Assembly: GCA_009869945.1 (NCBI GenBank)
Contig: WIXG01000061.1
Span: forward strand, 62,001-126,000
DNA length: 64,000 nt
Source of the DNA: Mesaphorura yosii
Taxonomy: Eukaryota > Arthropoda > Collembola > Poduromorpha > Tullbergiidae
Direction: 5' to 3'
Shown here: positions 1 through 15,200 of the stretch, in pieces
Numbering within the stretch: position 1 is the first letter of the stretch
Layout of the letters: every line of letters begins with the position of its first letter
Notes under the pieces: model-generated
The model's database searches: none
What the model was told of the DNA's origin: nothing
The model's input: only the letters and a program-made list of their open reading frames with translations
Program-made: the position numbers and the translations under genes

Positions 1-216
1 AAAAAATATCGAGGTTGGATTTTCCAGTGCCACGACGCTCAAGAACCACATGACTGCGAGCAGAGGCAGGAGCACGGCAGATGCTCGAATGACGCTGCTG
101 CTGATTGTTCTTCCATCAGACAAATCTTCCTCGAGCTCCCCGCAAGAAGGATCCAGCCAGAGCTTCCTCAGGGCCAGGATGTAGCGCAGGGAGAGAATCA
201 CGAGGACGGTGTTCAG
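1..216 (-). CDS. Receptor exon: end of TM5, intracellular loop 3, TM6 (cut by window edge)
   Basis: The open frame runs from an acceptor (TTTGCAG before 216) to the window edge, 72 codons. LNTVLVILSLRYILALRKLW completes TM5. A 20-residue acidic loop (LDPSCGELEEDLSDGRTISS) follows, then VIRASAVLLPLLAVMWFLSV (TM6) and VALENPTSIFF (loop 3). It joins in phase after FLLIG of the preceding exon. TM7 and the cytoplasmic tail lie outside the window. Confidence 0.88.
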   Translation of the reverse strand, partial: MNTVLVILSLRYILALRKLWLDPSCGELEEDLSDGRTISSSVIRASAVLLPLLAVMWFLSVVALENPTSIFF

Positions 217-3200
217 CTGCAAAGAGAAGGAGAAGGAACGCTCGCATTATTTATACGCAGTAATTATCGAAGAGCAATTCCGCCAGATCACGTCTCCTGT
301 TCTGCATGTTTCTGGAGAAAATTCTCATTAAAACGCAATTCTCTTCCGTGTATAATTACAGCGGCATTAAACTCACGTCTCACGTTTCATGCCGTACGTA
401 GCCATGCATTATTATCATTCCAATTATTACGACTACGAAAACTTCGGCCATTAAATTATAATGAACATTATCATCCATAAGGCTTGATTATAAGACAGGC
501 CCGAGAAAGTTTGCGCGCAAAAATTCAGTTCATCATCAAGCTGGCTGGCGCGGCGAGAGAACAAGAACGAAAGTTGGATGAGCAAAAATAGTTGCCCGGC
601 ACGTTGTAAATCATTGCTTGTGTTTTTTGTTCAGCAGTAAGAGAAAAACAACTTTTTGCTTGCCTCATACGCTTACTTGTTCGGAGAAAATATCTGCTTC
701 AACCCGAAACTTTGCGAACGCACACACAAACAATCTCATCGACGTTTTTACTATCTGCCCACGCGTTATTTTCTTGCTGTTCTGCACATTTTGATTCATT
801 TTCACCCAACACAGCCGAGAAACAATGTACGCAGCATTTCCTCCAATTGGCACTACGGCACGGTCTGGTTGCTTTTGGGACCGCTTTCCTTGTAAACATG
901 ACCCAAAATATTATGGAAGGCATTCTGAGCTCCTTCAGTCGCAGTCTGGCGGATGGCTTGCTGCCAATTGACGAGCTCATTGCGGCAAAACTCGTCTTAG
1001 CAGGGTTCACTCCACATTTTGGCGACCTACCCCGGGAAGAAAGTGTTAAGCCTTCCGTAAACTCATTAGCAGTGCCATGCCATGCGAGTGCAGACACTAA
1101 GCCCGCTCAAGTCATAATATGCAAGAAGAATAAGAATTATGCGGAATGGCTGCCAACTCCAAATTTAAGCCAAACGATCCATAAAAGGTTGAACGCTCAA
1201 CTTCATCGTTCATCCAGGACATAGAAACTAGAGGAATTACAATTACGAGATGAATATTCGGGATTCGGTTATGACAGTGGGCTCACTACCGCAGCAGACG
1301 AGGCTCGGAAATATTGCTATTGCCGTTCTAGCGATAAAATACATTCCATAAAATGCCCGACGATCTGCCGGAGATAAAAGTGCATCGTGAGTATATGTAA
1401 AATGTCGTAAATCGTAAAATGTTTATTGTTGGTGTTTGCGCTCGTTAAAGTAGTCGCTACTCGGGAAATGCTCCTTGAAAAATTATAGCCGTTAAAATAC
1501 TGAAATGAGTTCTCTCTTTCCGGTAGATTAACCCGGTCCTTTTGTGTGCCTGGCGGTAAGAACTCTGTAATAAAACTAATACTGTGCGACAAACTAGTGA
1601 AGAGCTCCAGTCTGCTGGAAGATAACAGAATGACATGAAGTTTCATATTGTTATTCTTGGTTAGTGCTTACTTGCAACAATCTTAATGCATTTGTTCACC
1701 AGCTTCGCTCAACGTCAACAATTTACATTTCAGAATCAAACGACGCATTAATGAAACTGAATTTGTATTAGTCCGATAAGTGAAGACTCCAGGCGATATA
1801 ACTACACAGCACAGGAAAAGCAATCAATTTCTATCGTTTTTCCTAAATCACGTGTAGCACGCTTGATAAGAACTCGGGAACTGAGATTAATGAGAATGTC
1901 GTAACGTTAATCCAGTAACTTCTGAGTAAATGACTGGCAATTAGTTATCTTTGAATGTTCAATCAAAATCTTTCATCTTCCTCCATTTCCTGTTGCTGCG
2001 TCTGCTCCAGCAGCCTACTGGAAGAAGCTAAGCTAAGTAACATATTATAAAGTTTATTTCAATAGCATGAGCTAATCGTTTTCATTTATTGTCTCGTAAG
2101 GGTAGCAAGTCGCAAGCACGAGCAAGAAACTATGTCAATAACATTAAGCCAGCCAGCCAGCACAGCATAGCAGTGAAGTTGAATTTACTTTCACAGGAGT
2201 ACATTGAATGAGCCATTCATATTAATGCCTTATGAAACTCTAAACTTAAATAGTCAGCCCAGAAGCTAAAGCCAAGCATTAGTTTGGCGGGCGGGCAAGT
2301 CTTATCGCAACATTGTACATAAAAGATAAAATCATAAGTTGAGTTTTGTGATGAGAAAAGTTTCTTGTGCGTTCAGCACAGTCAGGAAAGCATTTCACCT
2401 TCATTATATTCCATCATCTCACCCAGCATCTTTGCTTTTGCATCTTCACTGTGCACGCATTTATAATAATAAACCATCACGTTATACGAATCGTAAATAG
2501 TATTAGAAATCCTGCAAGGAATGATGGGAGCATGACGAGAACTTCCGTGGCGGAACACTCTGAAGAAAATACTTAAAAACAAATTCCCTCCATCATTGTA
2601 GGGTGATGGACTAGTCAGCACTGGGGTTGTAAATTCCAGTGGGTTGCCCGACCTCGCCTGACGCCTTACGGATAGATCTCCGAGTTGATAAACTGGAATC
2701 CCCTGCGCTGGAATCTGGAGTGGCCGCTCAATAGCCGACTGCACAGATTCCACGCTCTGACAGTAGTCGCAGCTGACCCCCTCCTGACCGATGCGAAGAG
2801 CAGGATACAGACTGATTTCTGACTGAAAGTGGACAACAGTCAGACTTCTCGAATCTCACCTTGCCTCGACCAATAAAGAAATGAGAAGCCGTAACGACGT
2901 AGACGCTCACGAGTGAATTCTTAATGTTTAGTGACAGAAAGTTGAATGTAGAATGAGTCAAGAATCTTTTTGAAATGAATGTCGAACATCCTTATATAAC
3001 ATTTCAGTGAGTTCACCATTTCAGACATAAACAAAGCATGACGAATGAATTGCATAATCCTTAGCTGGTCCTCAGACTACACAATTCCAAGAGAATAAAA
3101 TTAGACACAGAGTTACATGTTCACATTTCTTAACCTAGTTTCAATGTCAGAAAGGATAAAAATAGAACTTGAAACTTAAGACAATATGAGTGGAGATATT

Positions 3201-6200
3201 GGAGAAACACAGTTGCGTGTGGAGAGATTGAGATGAGAAAATACCCGTAAGACTGAGGAATTTGAGACAGAAAGGGCACACAAGTGTAGGGAGACTTACG
3301 AATGCATGGAGATGTGGGGAATACACGATTGCATAAAACATTACATGGAGGTTAAATCGGTGTCCAGGAGCCACAACTTTGGGTGATTTAGAAAGACAGG
3401 CGAAGAAAATGAAACACTAACCTAAGCTTTGGAACACTGATTTGGGAAGTTATCGAGGATCAAAGTTAGACATAAATTTACATGTAAAGGCATGAAATAG
3501 AATAGCATGAACTCTCAACACCGTGCCTTAACAGTCATATTAAAGTTTCTTAATAGCAACAATATAGCAAAGTACGAAATTTAATGAACGTCACAAAGTT
3601 TTGTCACCGCATAGCCTTCTTCTGCCATAATCTCGCAAATTTCATTCTGCATGCCTGCCAGGGGATTTCATTCTTGTTCACACTTGCCCATGATTGCGTT
3701 TTCACTGTGCTATTTTGCAGTGTGATACGCTTGCAGAAAACTGACTTTGGGGATTATTCTTGCTAACAAAGGTCGTTTCCACATGGCGGGGCGCTTTCTA
3801 CAAAGAAAGTTTGGCAGATTTGCTTAAGTAAATCCGTGACGGGATCAAGTTAATACAAACGCCAATCTTGGCAGGCGTTTCTTAGCCTAGCCTGTTTATT
3901 GTGAGAAGTTTTAATTTGCAAGTCCCAACAGACCCGTTAATCCTGAACGGCCTGAACCCAAGAAAAATGTGGCATAATTTTGTGCGAAATGAAGTGAAAG
4001 CTCCATGAACCTAAAATGAGGGCTAAATCCCGAATCCCAATAGGAGCGCAAGAACTTTGGCGCAATATCGGAGTGCAAAATTTGATATTTATTTAGCCTC
4101 GGATAAAAGTTCACTTCAATCAAAGCCCAAAGAGCCTATAACTGAGTCTGCGACCTGCGTTCCCGCTAAACTAGTTCACGAGAGTGGCGATGCCTAATGG
4201 AAAAGTAGCTACCTTAATAAATAAACATCAAAACATGAAAGTGTTCATTCGGAGATAAATGGAAGAGTTACTTACTCAGACACTAATGCAAGAGAGCTTT
4301 GATTGATGACGAACCACCCGTGTAATTGGTTTATCTTTGTGCCCCTCGGCGAATGAAAATTCAAATGTATTGAATGCTTTGCGCGTACAAACAAAAACTC
4401 AGCGTACGAGGATATCCGTCAGCATTGATTAATGAAGACTGATCTGTAAACATGCTCTTCCTGAAGCCCGATTGGCCCAATTCGTTGCAAAATTTTCTAC
4501 AAAGGGCATCTTGTGAAGGTAGAAATCTCTACTTTGCCTGCGTTGTGATTCGAATCATATGTCCAATTATGGAAGTTTTTATTTATTCGCCAATCGTAAG
4601 CTTTGGACACATGTAAATTGCCGTGGGGGTTGATGGTTCTTTCCTGCGTAAAAGCAGTATCTCTAATGCAAAAGTTCGAATAATAAATAAAAGTAAATAA
4701 TTCAAGTCCCACAGGGCGTGACTGTCCATCATTACCCAAAGTTTGTTTATTGCATTTGTACAAGAAAGAGGAACGGTGCCCGAGGGGTTGAAATGGTGAG
4801 CCCAATTTGTAATTGCATAAACGCTCGAGTCGAAAATGTCCCGACCGATCGGCAGGTAATGGCGAATTTGAGTTAAAAGTTTCGCCGCGCTGTTCGAGCA
4901 ACCCAAGCGGCATTGTGAAAGTTCGCTCAGCTGGGATTAACCCGACAAGAAAATTCGAAAGTAGGCAGTACACCTCGACAGACAGCTGGGAAGGCCAGGA
5001 AACAGGCCAACCTGAGTGTCTTGTACAATTGAGACTTCAGGAATCAAATTAAACTTTGACTGACTTGAATTGTAGAACCCATCAGAAGTTTCTGGCCAAC
5101 TACTAATCGGGAAGATAGTGGTAAAGTTTTCTTCCTGCCCTGCCAGGAACTGAATCCCCGAAGGAGATGAAAGACTTTTGACTTGCTGTTCTGTCTTGTT
5201 TTGTCTTCGCAATGAATTTAACATTTAACAGATTCGAAATATAAGTGGCCCTCCAACTTCCTACGGGGCCAGTCACACAAAACAAGACCCATGTTCGAAG
5301 GTGAACATAAGCTTGGATTTCTGAAATAATTGGTACGCGTTTAAGAAGCCTGAAGGATGTGGCACAAGGCAGCAGCCTACCGGGATTGGTCAAAGGTTAT
5401 GTTTTATGCACTGCATTCGGAGTCGAGTGCTAAAACCTGCCGGCACGCAGCGCCTCGGCGCGAGTGGCGTGGATCTTCCAAACAAACGACGAGATGTCGG
5501 ACTCGTAACACCGCTCGTAAGTAAAAGAAGAGACGCAGGAATTTCTCAGGAGAAAAATACTTTATATTCTCACTCTTTCTGCATCCATAATCCGCTGCGC
5601 TTCTTCTCAAGCCGGCGTGGCTCACATTCCAGACATTTCATTTCACAAATGTACTGCTCCCAGGTTGAAGACTTTATTATTTCATTGTATAAATTAGCTG
5701 CCATTATGTACCCAGACACTCGGATCTGTCGGCCTTATTTCCCTGTTGTGCTACACGTTCAAGGCATTCAGATGCAAGATGTAATCTCACTCCACGATCC
5801 ACCTTCTTTCTTGCCACTGCTCATTGTAGTCATCTCCAAGACTCTAAATAAAATTAAGAAGCAGCAGCAGCACATCAAAGAGACGAATTCCAGGAGATTC
5901 AGGTGGAAGCATTTGCATACATTTATTATATTACACAAATAAAAAATTTTGCCAACCTGCAGCGCAGTGAATGCAATGGCTGGAAGAAAGCATCTTAAAT
6001 TACAAGTCTCACTTTTGAGGAGAAAGCGAGAAGTCTTGTTTTGTATTCTGGACGACTTTCTCCGCATACACAGTCAAATAAAAAGACGATAAAGTTCCAG
6101 AACTTATTTTTAATTAAATCGTTATTACGACAGCTTTGTTAATTTAGAATACACGACGAGTTTTCAAGTTTCGTAAATTGCTGGAGCGGTATGCCGTAGG

Positions 6201-9200
6201 AATTTATCACGTGAAAAAAGCACAACAGAAGCACAGCACAAGTTGGAATCCTCGCAAGCAATTATTTGGATTACGTACACATTTTTAAATATGTTTTTAT
6301 TACATACTAGAATTCAACGGAGGAGTTACGCGAAGTACTACAAGAGAAGTAGAAAATTGTGCTACCTCGCAATGAAACGAATTTTGAATAAAGTCTCGTG
6401 TGGGAATTTCTTTCATTTTCTTTATTGTCAATGATAATCTCACATTCAAATTGAAGCAGAGTCTTCGCGTTCGCTTTCAGCGTTCCAAGGTAATTCACTT
6501 CTTTTGCCTTTCAGAAGGGTCAACCTGGAAATTCAATATGAAAATGAATCAGCCGAAGACGACGCCCCACATGGCAAAATTCTGTATGTTTGACGAAATC
6601 TGCGCAGGGCATATATTGCTAAATAATTCACAGTTGCAAGTGTGGAATTTAATCTCACTTTAAAATAAAGTTTCCTTAATTGCAATACAATTCTGATACT
6701 TTTCATTTCAGAAGGAATGAATGAAGGAAACTGAATAATTAAGAAGACTATTTAAAACATCCTAAGTTGCTAATGCTGGCTTTCTCTTCCTGCAGAAACA
6801 ACTGCTAGTTGGCCTCTTCTTACAATTTAGTCGCTATCCGGCGAAGGAATTTAAAGACACAAGAGGCAGAAAGGAAAGGAGATGTGAATAGAAAATAGAA
6901 TTGACTGAAAACGAGCTTACGGATTGTCCTGGCTGTTGTGGATATTGCAAACATTTTTTGTGTGTACATTTATTTACTTGGACTTTAAGGCCAGCTTTTC
7001 TTTTTCTTCGCTACGTTACGCTATCTTAAGCAATGATAAAATCGATGACGCTAATGGTCCATTCATTTTTGTCAATCCAAACACACTCGGCGGAGAGAGA
7101 CTCTTTTTCAAGAACGCTGTGCCCATTACCTAAACTATTTCACTTCCTCTGCTGTTCAAACTTGTCTCTTTCATTCCATCCTCCAATCAATCCAATCGAC
7201 TGCATTGCATTACAACGTAATGTACAACACGCACCAATTGTTTCTTAATGGCGAATCATCATTTATACTATGACGAACACAATTTATGATTTCTGCAACG
7301 TGCGTGCACTGTTCAAGAAATGAATAAACGATTCCATTTCTCAGGGCTGCTCGGGCTCGGTTAAATTGAACGTGAAAGACGTAGCATGGAATTCGCAACG
7401 CAACAAATTAAATGAAAGAAAATTGACCCATAAATTCAATGCACTCTCGTTGGGCTGGGTTTCTCGAAGGAAACTCGATTCATTTCGCCATCGTGAATGA
7501 ATTATCATCAATCGCCGTAGTAAATTAAGGATTCGTATCGCAAAACGATTGACTTGCCCTCGAACGAGCTGCGAGCGCGCGCACGTACTGAATTGATGCG
7601 ATGCGCAGTTTGCTCATTCCATTTGTTCTGGTCACTTTACTCTCCCTTTTACAATGAGCAACGGATCCTCCCTGCAGCCCTGCACTGCTCTCCGTGGATG
7701 GAGAAATAAAAATAGTTTCTCCGTCCTCTCATCCATTTCACCAACTCCCAAATGAGAACATTAATGGAAACTCTTAGCCTGGATGAACGTCAATCTCGTG
7801 AGATGAGGAGATAGCAACCTCGGCCACAGCCAAGGCTGAAATTGGGTTTCAAACACGTCACGTCACGTCAATCGGCAATGTCTGATCGCAGACGCAGACA
7901 CAAGCATTAATGAATGTTTAGATCTACACGGTCCATTATCTCTTCCAAGAAATGTCTTGGCTTGGCTTATTTTTGCTTCTCCATCAATCACGTTTTTATG
8001 CCGTAATAAACAGCAACGCAGCACAGCACTCCTTTTCCGCTGCGACGGACTTTATTTCCCGTGCCATCACGTAATGCTAACGTTTAATGGCGCTTGTGAT
8101 GTCAGATTTTATCAAATACGTCCTCTCAGGATTTCTTCGAACGTGAAAGTAATGAAATGAATGATTAAGTGATGTGAGGGCGTGAATAAGTTTCTAAATG
8201 CAAGAATGTTCACTTGAATACATTCATGCGAATTGCGAAGATTCTCAAATCAAATCCTCCACTGAATTGTGTTATTATTCTTAATGCTTATTAGCATTGC
8301 TAACTGGTAATTTGCATTTCAAGACATGTTTCATTAGATTTACATAACTTTGGGCAGAAAGATGAGCCTGAGAGGCACGTTGATGTCGGAATAATTTCGA
8401 TGGGCATCTAAAAATACTGCAGCCTGCAGGCAACTAACAAAGTACGTGGCGTGAGGCACGAAAGTAATGCACGCAATTATAATCTTGACTCAAATTGCCG
8501 GAATCAAAGGCAAACTCCACGAGCAGGAAGGAAGTCTAATAAAATTTTCTTGAGTAATTACGAGAATCAAAGCAGGCAAAGAGGAGATACGCGATTTATC
8601 CAAAGGCATTATCTTTGTGTAGTGCCGAGCTATGCCTTTCATTTTCTGCGAAGGATGCGCGGTTACTCTGAAGAAAGATTCTTTCTTCCGTGTTCTGTCT
8701 TTGTTCTCTGCAAGTTTTTACTTATTACTTTTCCTTTGCAACATTGCACGTCGAGTACGTGGATCTTGAAAGCTTTCTTAAGGCAATGGATGTATCTCTT
8801 CAGTAGCACGCATTCTGCTTTTTCGAACCCTTTGATAAAAACCAAAGCTAAGCTTGCACCTTTATTTCCGTCCATGGCTCCCGGCAATGATCTGCCTCTT
8901 CTTGTGAAGGATACGAAAATGTTGGGTGAAAAGTGCATTTCTTGTTGCATCTTCCCCCTTTTAGAAGTTCACGTGTTTGAAATTTAGTATCTATCTTTCT
9001 CGGAATGGACTGGATTTCTAAACATATAATTGCAAACGAAATGGCGTCAGATCTTGAAGTTCAAGTACAGTTTATTACATCTCATTCGAGCAATTTATTA
9101 ATCAGTCTGCCCGATTCTCTCCCAAGGCAGGCGTAATGAAGTCATCGTCATAATTCACTCGAAATGAAGCGTCAAATGACAAGCTGGACATAAAAATAAT

Positions 9201-12200
9201 GGAGGGCATAACCGCAGCCAGCCACCGACCATCAAACGCTGCCATCGTTCGAGCGACCCACAAGCAGAAGTTTATGTCATGATAGTAAATGAGGGAACAC
9301 GAGAGAAAAATCAAATATCATCAAAAAATGAACTTACGACCTAAAATGGATTACCGCATGAACTTTGCACATTGGAATAAAAATTACCCTTCAAGAAATT
9401 GTAAAGGGAAAATCATCCCAGAGAAATAAGCGAGCATTTTATTTTATGTGCCGTGCCACGGCGATGCGTTAAGAATCATTTGAAAAAGTAGTTTCGAGTA
9501 GTGCCCATAAAAGTAAGAGTGTCCGCAACCACTTTGAACATTTATTTTTCGTGTAGAATCAAATTTTGCAATGGAGTAATATTTCCCGCAACGTGTGAAA
9601 CTTTTCAGTCCTGCACCAAGCCAAAGTGGGCTGTGGTTGTGGCTCTAAAATGGTTTTAAAAGACAGAAAAAGATCCCAACGCAGAAACCTCAAATAACGA
9701 TAAATAACATTGATTGCCAATAAATATTATTGAAAGAGAGGAACTTTCACCTATAAATAAAATCGCTCCATTCCGATTCAGAAACTTTCACTTCTGCCTT
9801 TCCGGCGGACTAAAAACCTCGAAAAGGCTAAAGAGTAGTGCACTGCAGACTGCACAAAGTAATGGTAAATATTATTAAACTTCCATTAGATTATAGTCGC
9901 ACCATTTGACTAAGGAAGGCGAGCTGAGCAAAGCATAGCTCAGAGCAGAGCAGAGATTTCAGTTTTCTCATACGAACTCGGACTCGGTGATAAATATCAT
10001 TCAGCCAAGCGTTAATATCAGTTGACTTTTTCTAAGAAAAATATAGTGAAAGCCTGCCAACGTAAATCCTGAAAGGTCCAGTGCTGTGGCCATTACGACC
10101 CAACGCCACTGAACGGGGAAGGGAACACATCTTTTCCGGTTTCTGGTTCTATTGAAAGGAAGCGAGAGTTGGAATGGAAGATGCGGCGTCGCGTCCGGAC
10201 GGAACTCGTCACGCCAGGCAACCAACCTCGAGAAGACCCAACTTAACTTGGCAATCTGAGTTTGTATCATTTATATTTTATGTCCATCCTATTCATTATC
10301 TGTGCCCTGTGGAAAGCAAGCGTAAGCCTAAAGCGGACTAAACTCGAAAGCACCTCGCTTTCATGTGATACAATTATAAGTAATGTCCTCACACAATTTA
10401 GTGTGAAGGTTGGACACGGAAATACATTTTGGCGAGAGTCTCTTTATCATGAGACTTCAGAAGTGGCAGCATTCAATGCGACACGGAAAAAACAGGCGAA
10501 GAGTGCCAAGAAATCTTCCTTGATGCAGTCTCAGTCGTTAGTTTTATCTGCCAAAGATGCCAAATTTGTTTCCAACTGTGTTCTATTCTTCTGTCCTAAT
10601 TGAGCATGAAAATTCACGCTGTCTAAACAGTTTCAAGGCCCAGAGTTCGGCCGCGCCTTGATGAAAGTTTTATAGAACAATGGAGGCATTAAATAAATAT
10701 CTTTTCTTCGAATCAATGAGTTCACTTTGCTTCTTCTTTTGTTCCGAACACCATAAAACAAATTACCGTCTCATTTTTCGATGAATGAAATCTGAGTTGC
10801 TATCAAGTAAAAGTCACCTGCTTGACTTGTCGCAAATGAAATTAAGCGGAAACGAGTTGAGATTACTCGAGTGTTTCAACAAAGAGTTGAGAAGAGAAAA
10901 GTCACAAGAACCCATTGAATCACATCACATGAATGAATAGATGGAAGTCTGACCTATCCTTTTGAGAGAAATCTGTGTCATTACACGCGCCGGGTCTTAA
11001 AACTTAATTGCGTTCTCATTGTAATGTTATCCCGACCGTTAGACAAAGGCGGAACTTAAGGACCCAACTGAAGCTGAGTGAGTATTGAATTACATTTAAT
11101 TCAAAGAGGCAGCAGCTAATCGCTCCAACGACTCTTCATTCAGATTAACTTTCACTCATTTCTTCTGCACAAGTAAATTGTTGCAGTAAAACTTTACTTT
11201 CTAATTTGCGACTTTGAAAGCAGGAACATTCGAGCACGTGCGAAGCTATTTTCCGAATTGGGGCTTAAGTTTAATTTTGTGTCCAACGATTTTATGGCAA
11301 TTTTAAAAATTCCAAAGCACGCTGCACGTTTTTGATTAAATCTGTCAAGTCAATGCATATTCCTTAAATAAAATCTTTACGTGGAATTATTTATGCTTCA
11401 GTTCTAGTTGAATCTACTGATTTAAATTCCTTAGCAAATGTCATAATCCTATTAAATGTAATCATTTGGAAATTGAAAGCTTCTTGGAACACATGTTCCA
11501 GATTTTTATCTGCACACTGCATTTGTTTCCGTTCAAAATTGAAATCTTGTCCCCTGTTAAGATTTATTTTCCATTTCCGTTGATGAAATGTCACAACGTT
11601 AGTGCATCTTCGTTGTTCCATTTATATTTGAAAGCCAAATAAAATGAGTTTCCTGTTTCAATGCTTGAGCTATTAAGTTATTAAGTCGAACAGAATCGAG
11701 CTAAGAAAAATGTTCAATGGAAGTGAAAGGGGATTTGATAAAATCTTCAATTTTCTCCGCACGAGTCCATTGCATGCAACATTCAATTACGTCGTATCTG
11801 AGAAATCTAACATTCGAACATAATTGCAGTGCAGCAGCAGCAGTCGTTGTGCACCATAAAGAATTATATCACAAGAAGTCGGCGAGACTTGAAGGAAGAA
11901 AGCCCATATTTTCTCCAGATTTCACAATTCATTCAAAAAAGATTTGGTACGCAGCCAAATTTTCAGAGCTTTGGGAGAGCGGCTAAGCAGAATTAAGCTG
12001 TACGCTTTTCCTATGTCGATGAAATCGCCATTTGCGTCGTTGCGTCACTCAATAACGCGGAGCAAAATACTGTCTCAAGTCTTATAAATTCCAAAATTAT
12101 AACATCAGTGTATGATAGAACGTAATTTTGACTAACCATGGATTCTGATTTCCTTCGAGAACAGTAAATCTCTCGAATTAATACTTTCTTTTAATTAAAT

Positions 12201-15200
12201 TGCTAATTTGGCAGTGTGGGTGAATAAACAATGACATGAGATATTAGGTTTGTGCAATGCAACGGCAAGCATACCTGATAAGACTCCAATAGCGTGAGCG
12301 TGGAATTCAGAGGAAAAACAATGTTGACTTACCCCAATTAGAAGAAATATCGGTACAATGAATGAGATGACCATTCCTCGCTCAATCGACATCCAGCAAA
12401 AACGGTGAGTTTCATAGCCTTCAGGGCTGATCAGGTACGTGATCTGAAAGAGACAGCCATTAAATTAATAGCGTAGGCTTCTAAACTCATTCAGTCTGAT
12501 TTCCAGTAATCACACTAAGCAGAAATACTGAATAGAATTCTGCCTAGTGATTCCGTTTGCAGCGTGATTATTCGAATGCTCTGCAGCTTATCGAATGCGA
12601 AATTAATTATATGGAGAATATCCGCCCTATATCGCGTGCTTCAATACGAGTCACCCAATTATGGTAGTCGGTTTCCGACTTTTGAAGTGGAGGCCAAGCC
12701 AGCTTGAAAAGTCACATTCCAATAAAGTAATTCCCTCGAGGAGTTCTTAAATGAATAGCAGGCGAATCAGTTGGATCACATTTGTGAAAAGGTTCCCATT
12801 CTATTTACATTACACGAATGAAACCGGCTCGGCTCGTACTCGCATAAACTCATGCAAAGCTACAGTACGAATCCGCACAGCTGTAGAGTGAAACCTTGTT
12901 ATCTCTCCGCCAAAGGATGAGAGAGCAAGTCTGACTTATAATTAGATTTAGATTTTCACTCATCAAGTTAGAGTTTATAAGCCAGTGGGTACGTTCTTGT
13001 TGAGCTTGCATGGGCAGAGTATGGAGAAAGGTTACAGTAAACACAAAGCACTAATGCCCTCAGCAAAAGTCCGAGACTTGCAGAACTTTTGGTTTCAGTG
13101 CAATATAGTGCAGTGCAGAGTACGAGAGTTAAAAGATAAATAAAAGAGAATTTTTGAAAAGAAATTTATTAGATTTTCTGTATCAGAGATCATGTACCAA
13201 AACTCGGGACTCAGTTTGCATTGTTAAAATGGTCCAGAACCCAAAGTTATTACATTATAGCGCATGCTTTGCTCGTTGGCCATAGCAAAAGCCGGACTCA
13301 TCCAAAAACGCAATGGACTATGTGCAAATTTATGATGCGCAATGCTCGTTGCGTATTTGGCAACATTCCAAAGATGCAAAAATTACTGAGTCGCGACTCA
13401 CAGACCTTATAGAAAAGCCAACAGGCGATTCAACGTCGCTGGACTGTTAATGTAATTCTATCAACTGCAATAATCCCTTCTTTCTCCATAAAATCCAAAG
13501 TAAATAAGCACGTTAAGTCTAGCAGGCAATTGGATTTGACGCGCGTGAGCGTAGTGAAACTTTTCTGTTCACGTAATCCGTCCAACTTTCTCCATTTCCA
13601 GGTACATGAATCTGTCAAAATTGTGCACGTATCTCCTCTGTTTACAATTGCTGTCGGGGATTATAGATTAAAGTGCTTTTTGCAGCTCTTCGGAAATCAA
13701 ACAGTGTTCACTTCAATATCCGGTGGGGGGGCAGAAGCCTGAGCAGAACACGCAGAGTGGGGAGGGGTCGGGTTTTTTAATTTCCTTGAACAGAAAAGCC
13801 TGAGTCTGAATCTTGTTTGCATGATCTTACGTCTTTTGCCCCAAATCCTTTTCCCTCAATGCATTTCGCCCGACTTTTTTTCCATAATGATCAGACTCCA
13901 TACTGTTCTTTTTGTCACAATTAAAATTGCCACAACCAGCATTCACTTCATTATTTCCCAAAGTCAAAGATTGTATAAAATATTATATGAAATGTGATAA
14001 TACTTAACATAGGTAGCCACGGACTGAAGATAAGGTATGGTGTTGTGCATGCCTGAGATTTCTTGCAATTGCTCGTTAATTGTTCGATTAATTCCCTTTG
14101 GATACATTTCCTTGTTCGAAAATATATTAGTCCAGCACGGCTATCTTCTTCCCTTTTGTGCTTGGCGCGAAACTGAACTCTTTCTGAACTTAGATCATTG
14201 GGAAGAGAAGCTATCACTGCGGTCCCACAATCACAACTAACACACAGAGTCCAAGTCTGACACGACTGAAGTCAGCGTTTTCTGACTCATTTCAGTGTCT
14301 GTCTTATATGTACATGCATATCCGCACTTAATTTAAGAATTATGGGAAAAGAATTATGGTAGTGAGGATATTGTGGCAAAAGGTAGTTTGGGGAAAAATT
14401 CGGGCAAAATGTATTGAGGGAAAAGGTTTTCGGGCAAAAGACGGTAGACGGTTTGTTTTGCTTTTCAGCGCAGCTTAAGCCTGAGCCCGGATACGTGCTC
14501 GCGATGTTTACTTTGCCCTTTAAAATTCCACTGCTTACCGAAAAAGATTAAGCAGTAGCGAATACCGATTCGGGCACTCCAGATTAATTAAAACGAGGTG
14601 CGCATTAAAACATTTTGAGTGGAAGAGGAACTCGGCCCTTGGCTCAATCAAGATATGATGCGATGCGAAGAATCCACGTGCCGTGCCATGCTTTACAAAG
14701 AACAATAACTTAGCCAACTCGTGATCGTGATGTGAATCCTACGTAAGAATCATCAGAAAATAACAAGCGTCGTTGGTTTCGGCTTCGGCCTCACTCAGCC
14801 TCGCAGATCCGCTTGCTTGCTTGTTTTTCATGCTGGAGAAAGTAATTAATTTTTCTGTTATACATTTTTTCTTTCCCAGTTAATGCGAAGCCACGCGCTC
14901 GGCACTCGAAAGTAGCGGATTCGCTTAGTTTTGCCCCTTGCCTCGCAATAACAGATGAGATGAATTTTTATTTTGTTTCAAACTTATAGTTATTACTTTT
15001 TCATTGTACCTACTTTGTAGAATAATACATAGTAATGAGTCCAGGAGTTTTTTTTAAAAAGAGAAGCGGCAACGAGTCTCAAAGCTTTTCTAATTAATTT
15101 TTGCAAAGTTCAAAACTCGTATGTCGTATGGCCTTTTGGTATTCATGACTTCACGAATCTGTGAATTGTAATTAAGTGCGCTTTTCGGAAGAGTTTTTAC

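Noticed and set aside
5406-5942. 178-codon plus-strand open frame
   Set aside because: Low-complexity, no domain, no neighbouring exon signals; lies in a receptor intron on the opposite strand.
8451-8987. 178-codon plus-strand open frame
   Set aside because: Does not start with ATG and shows no homologous pattern; treated as chance.
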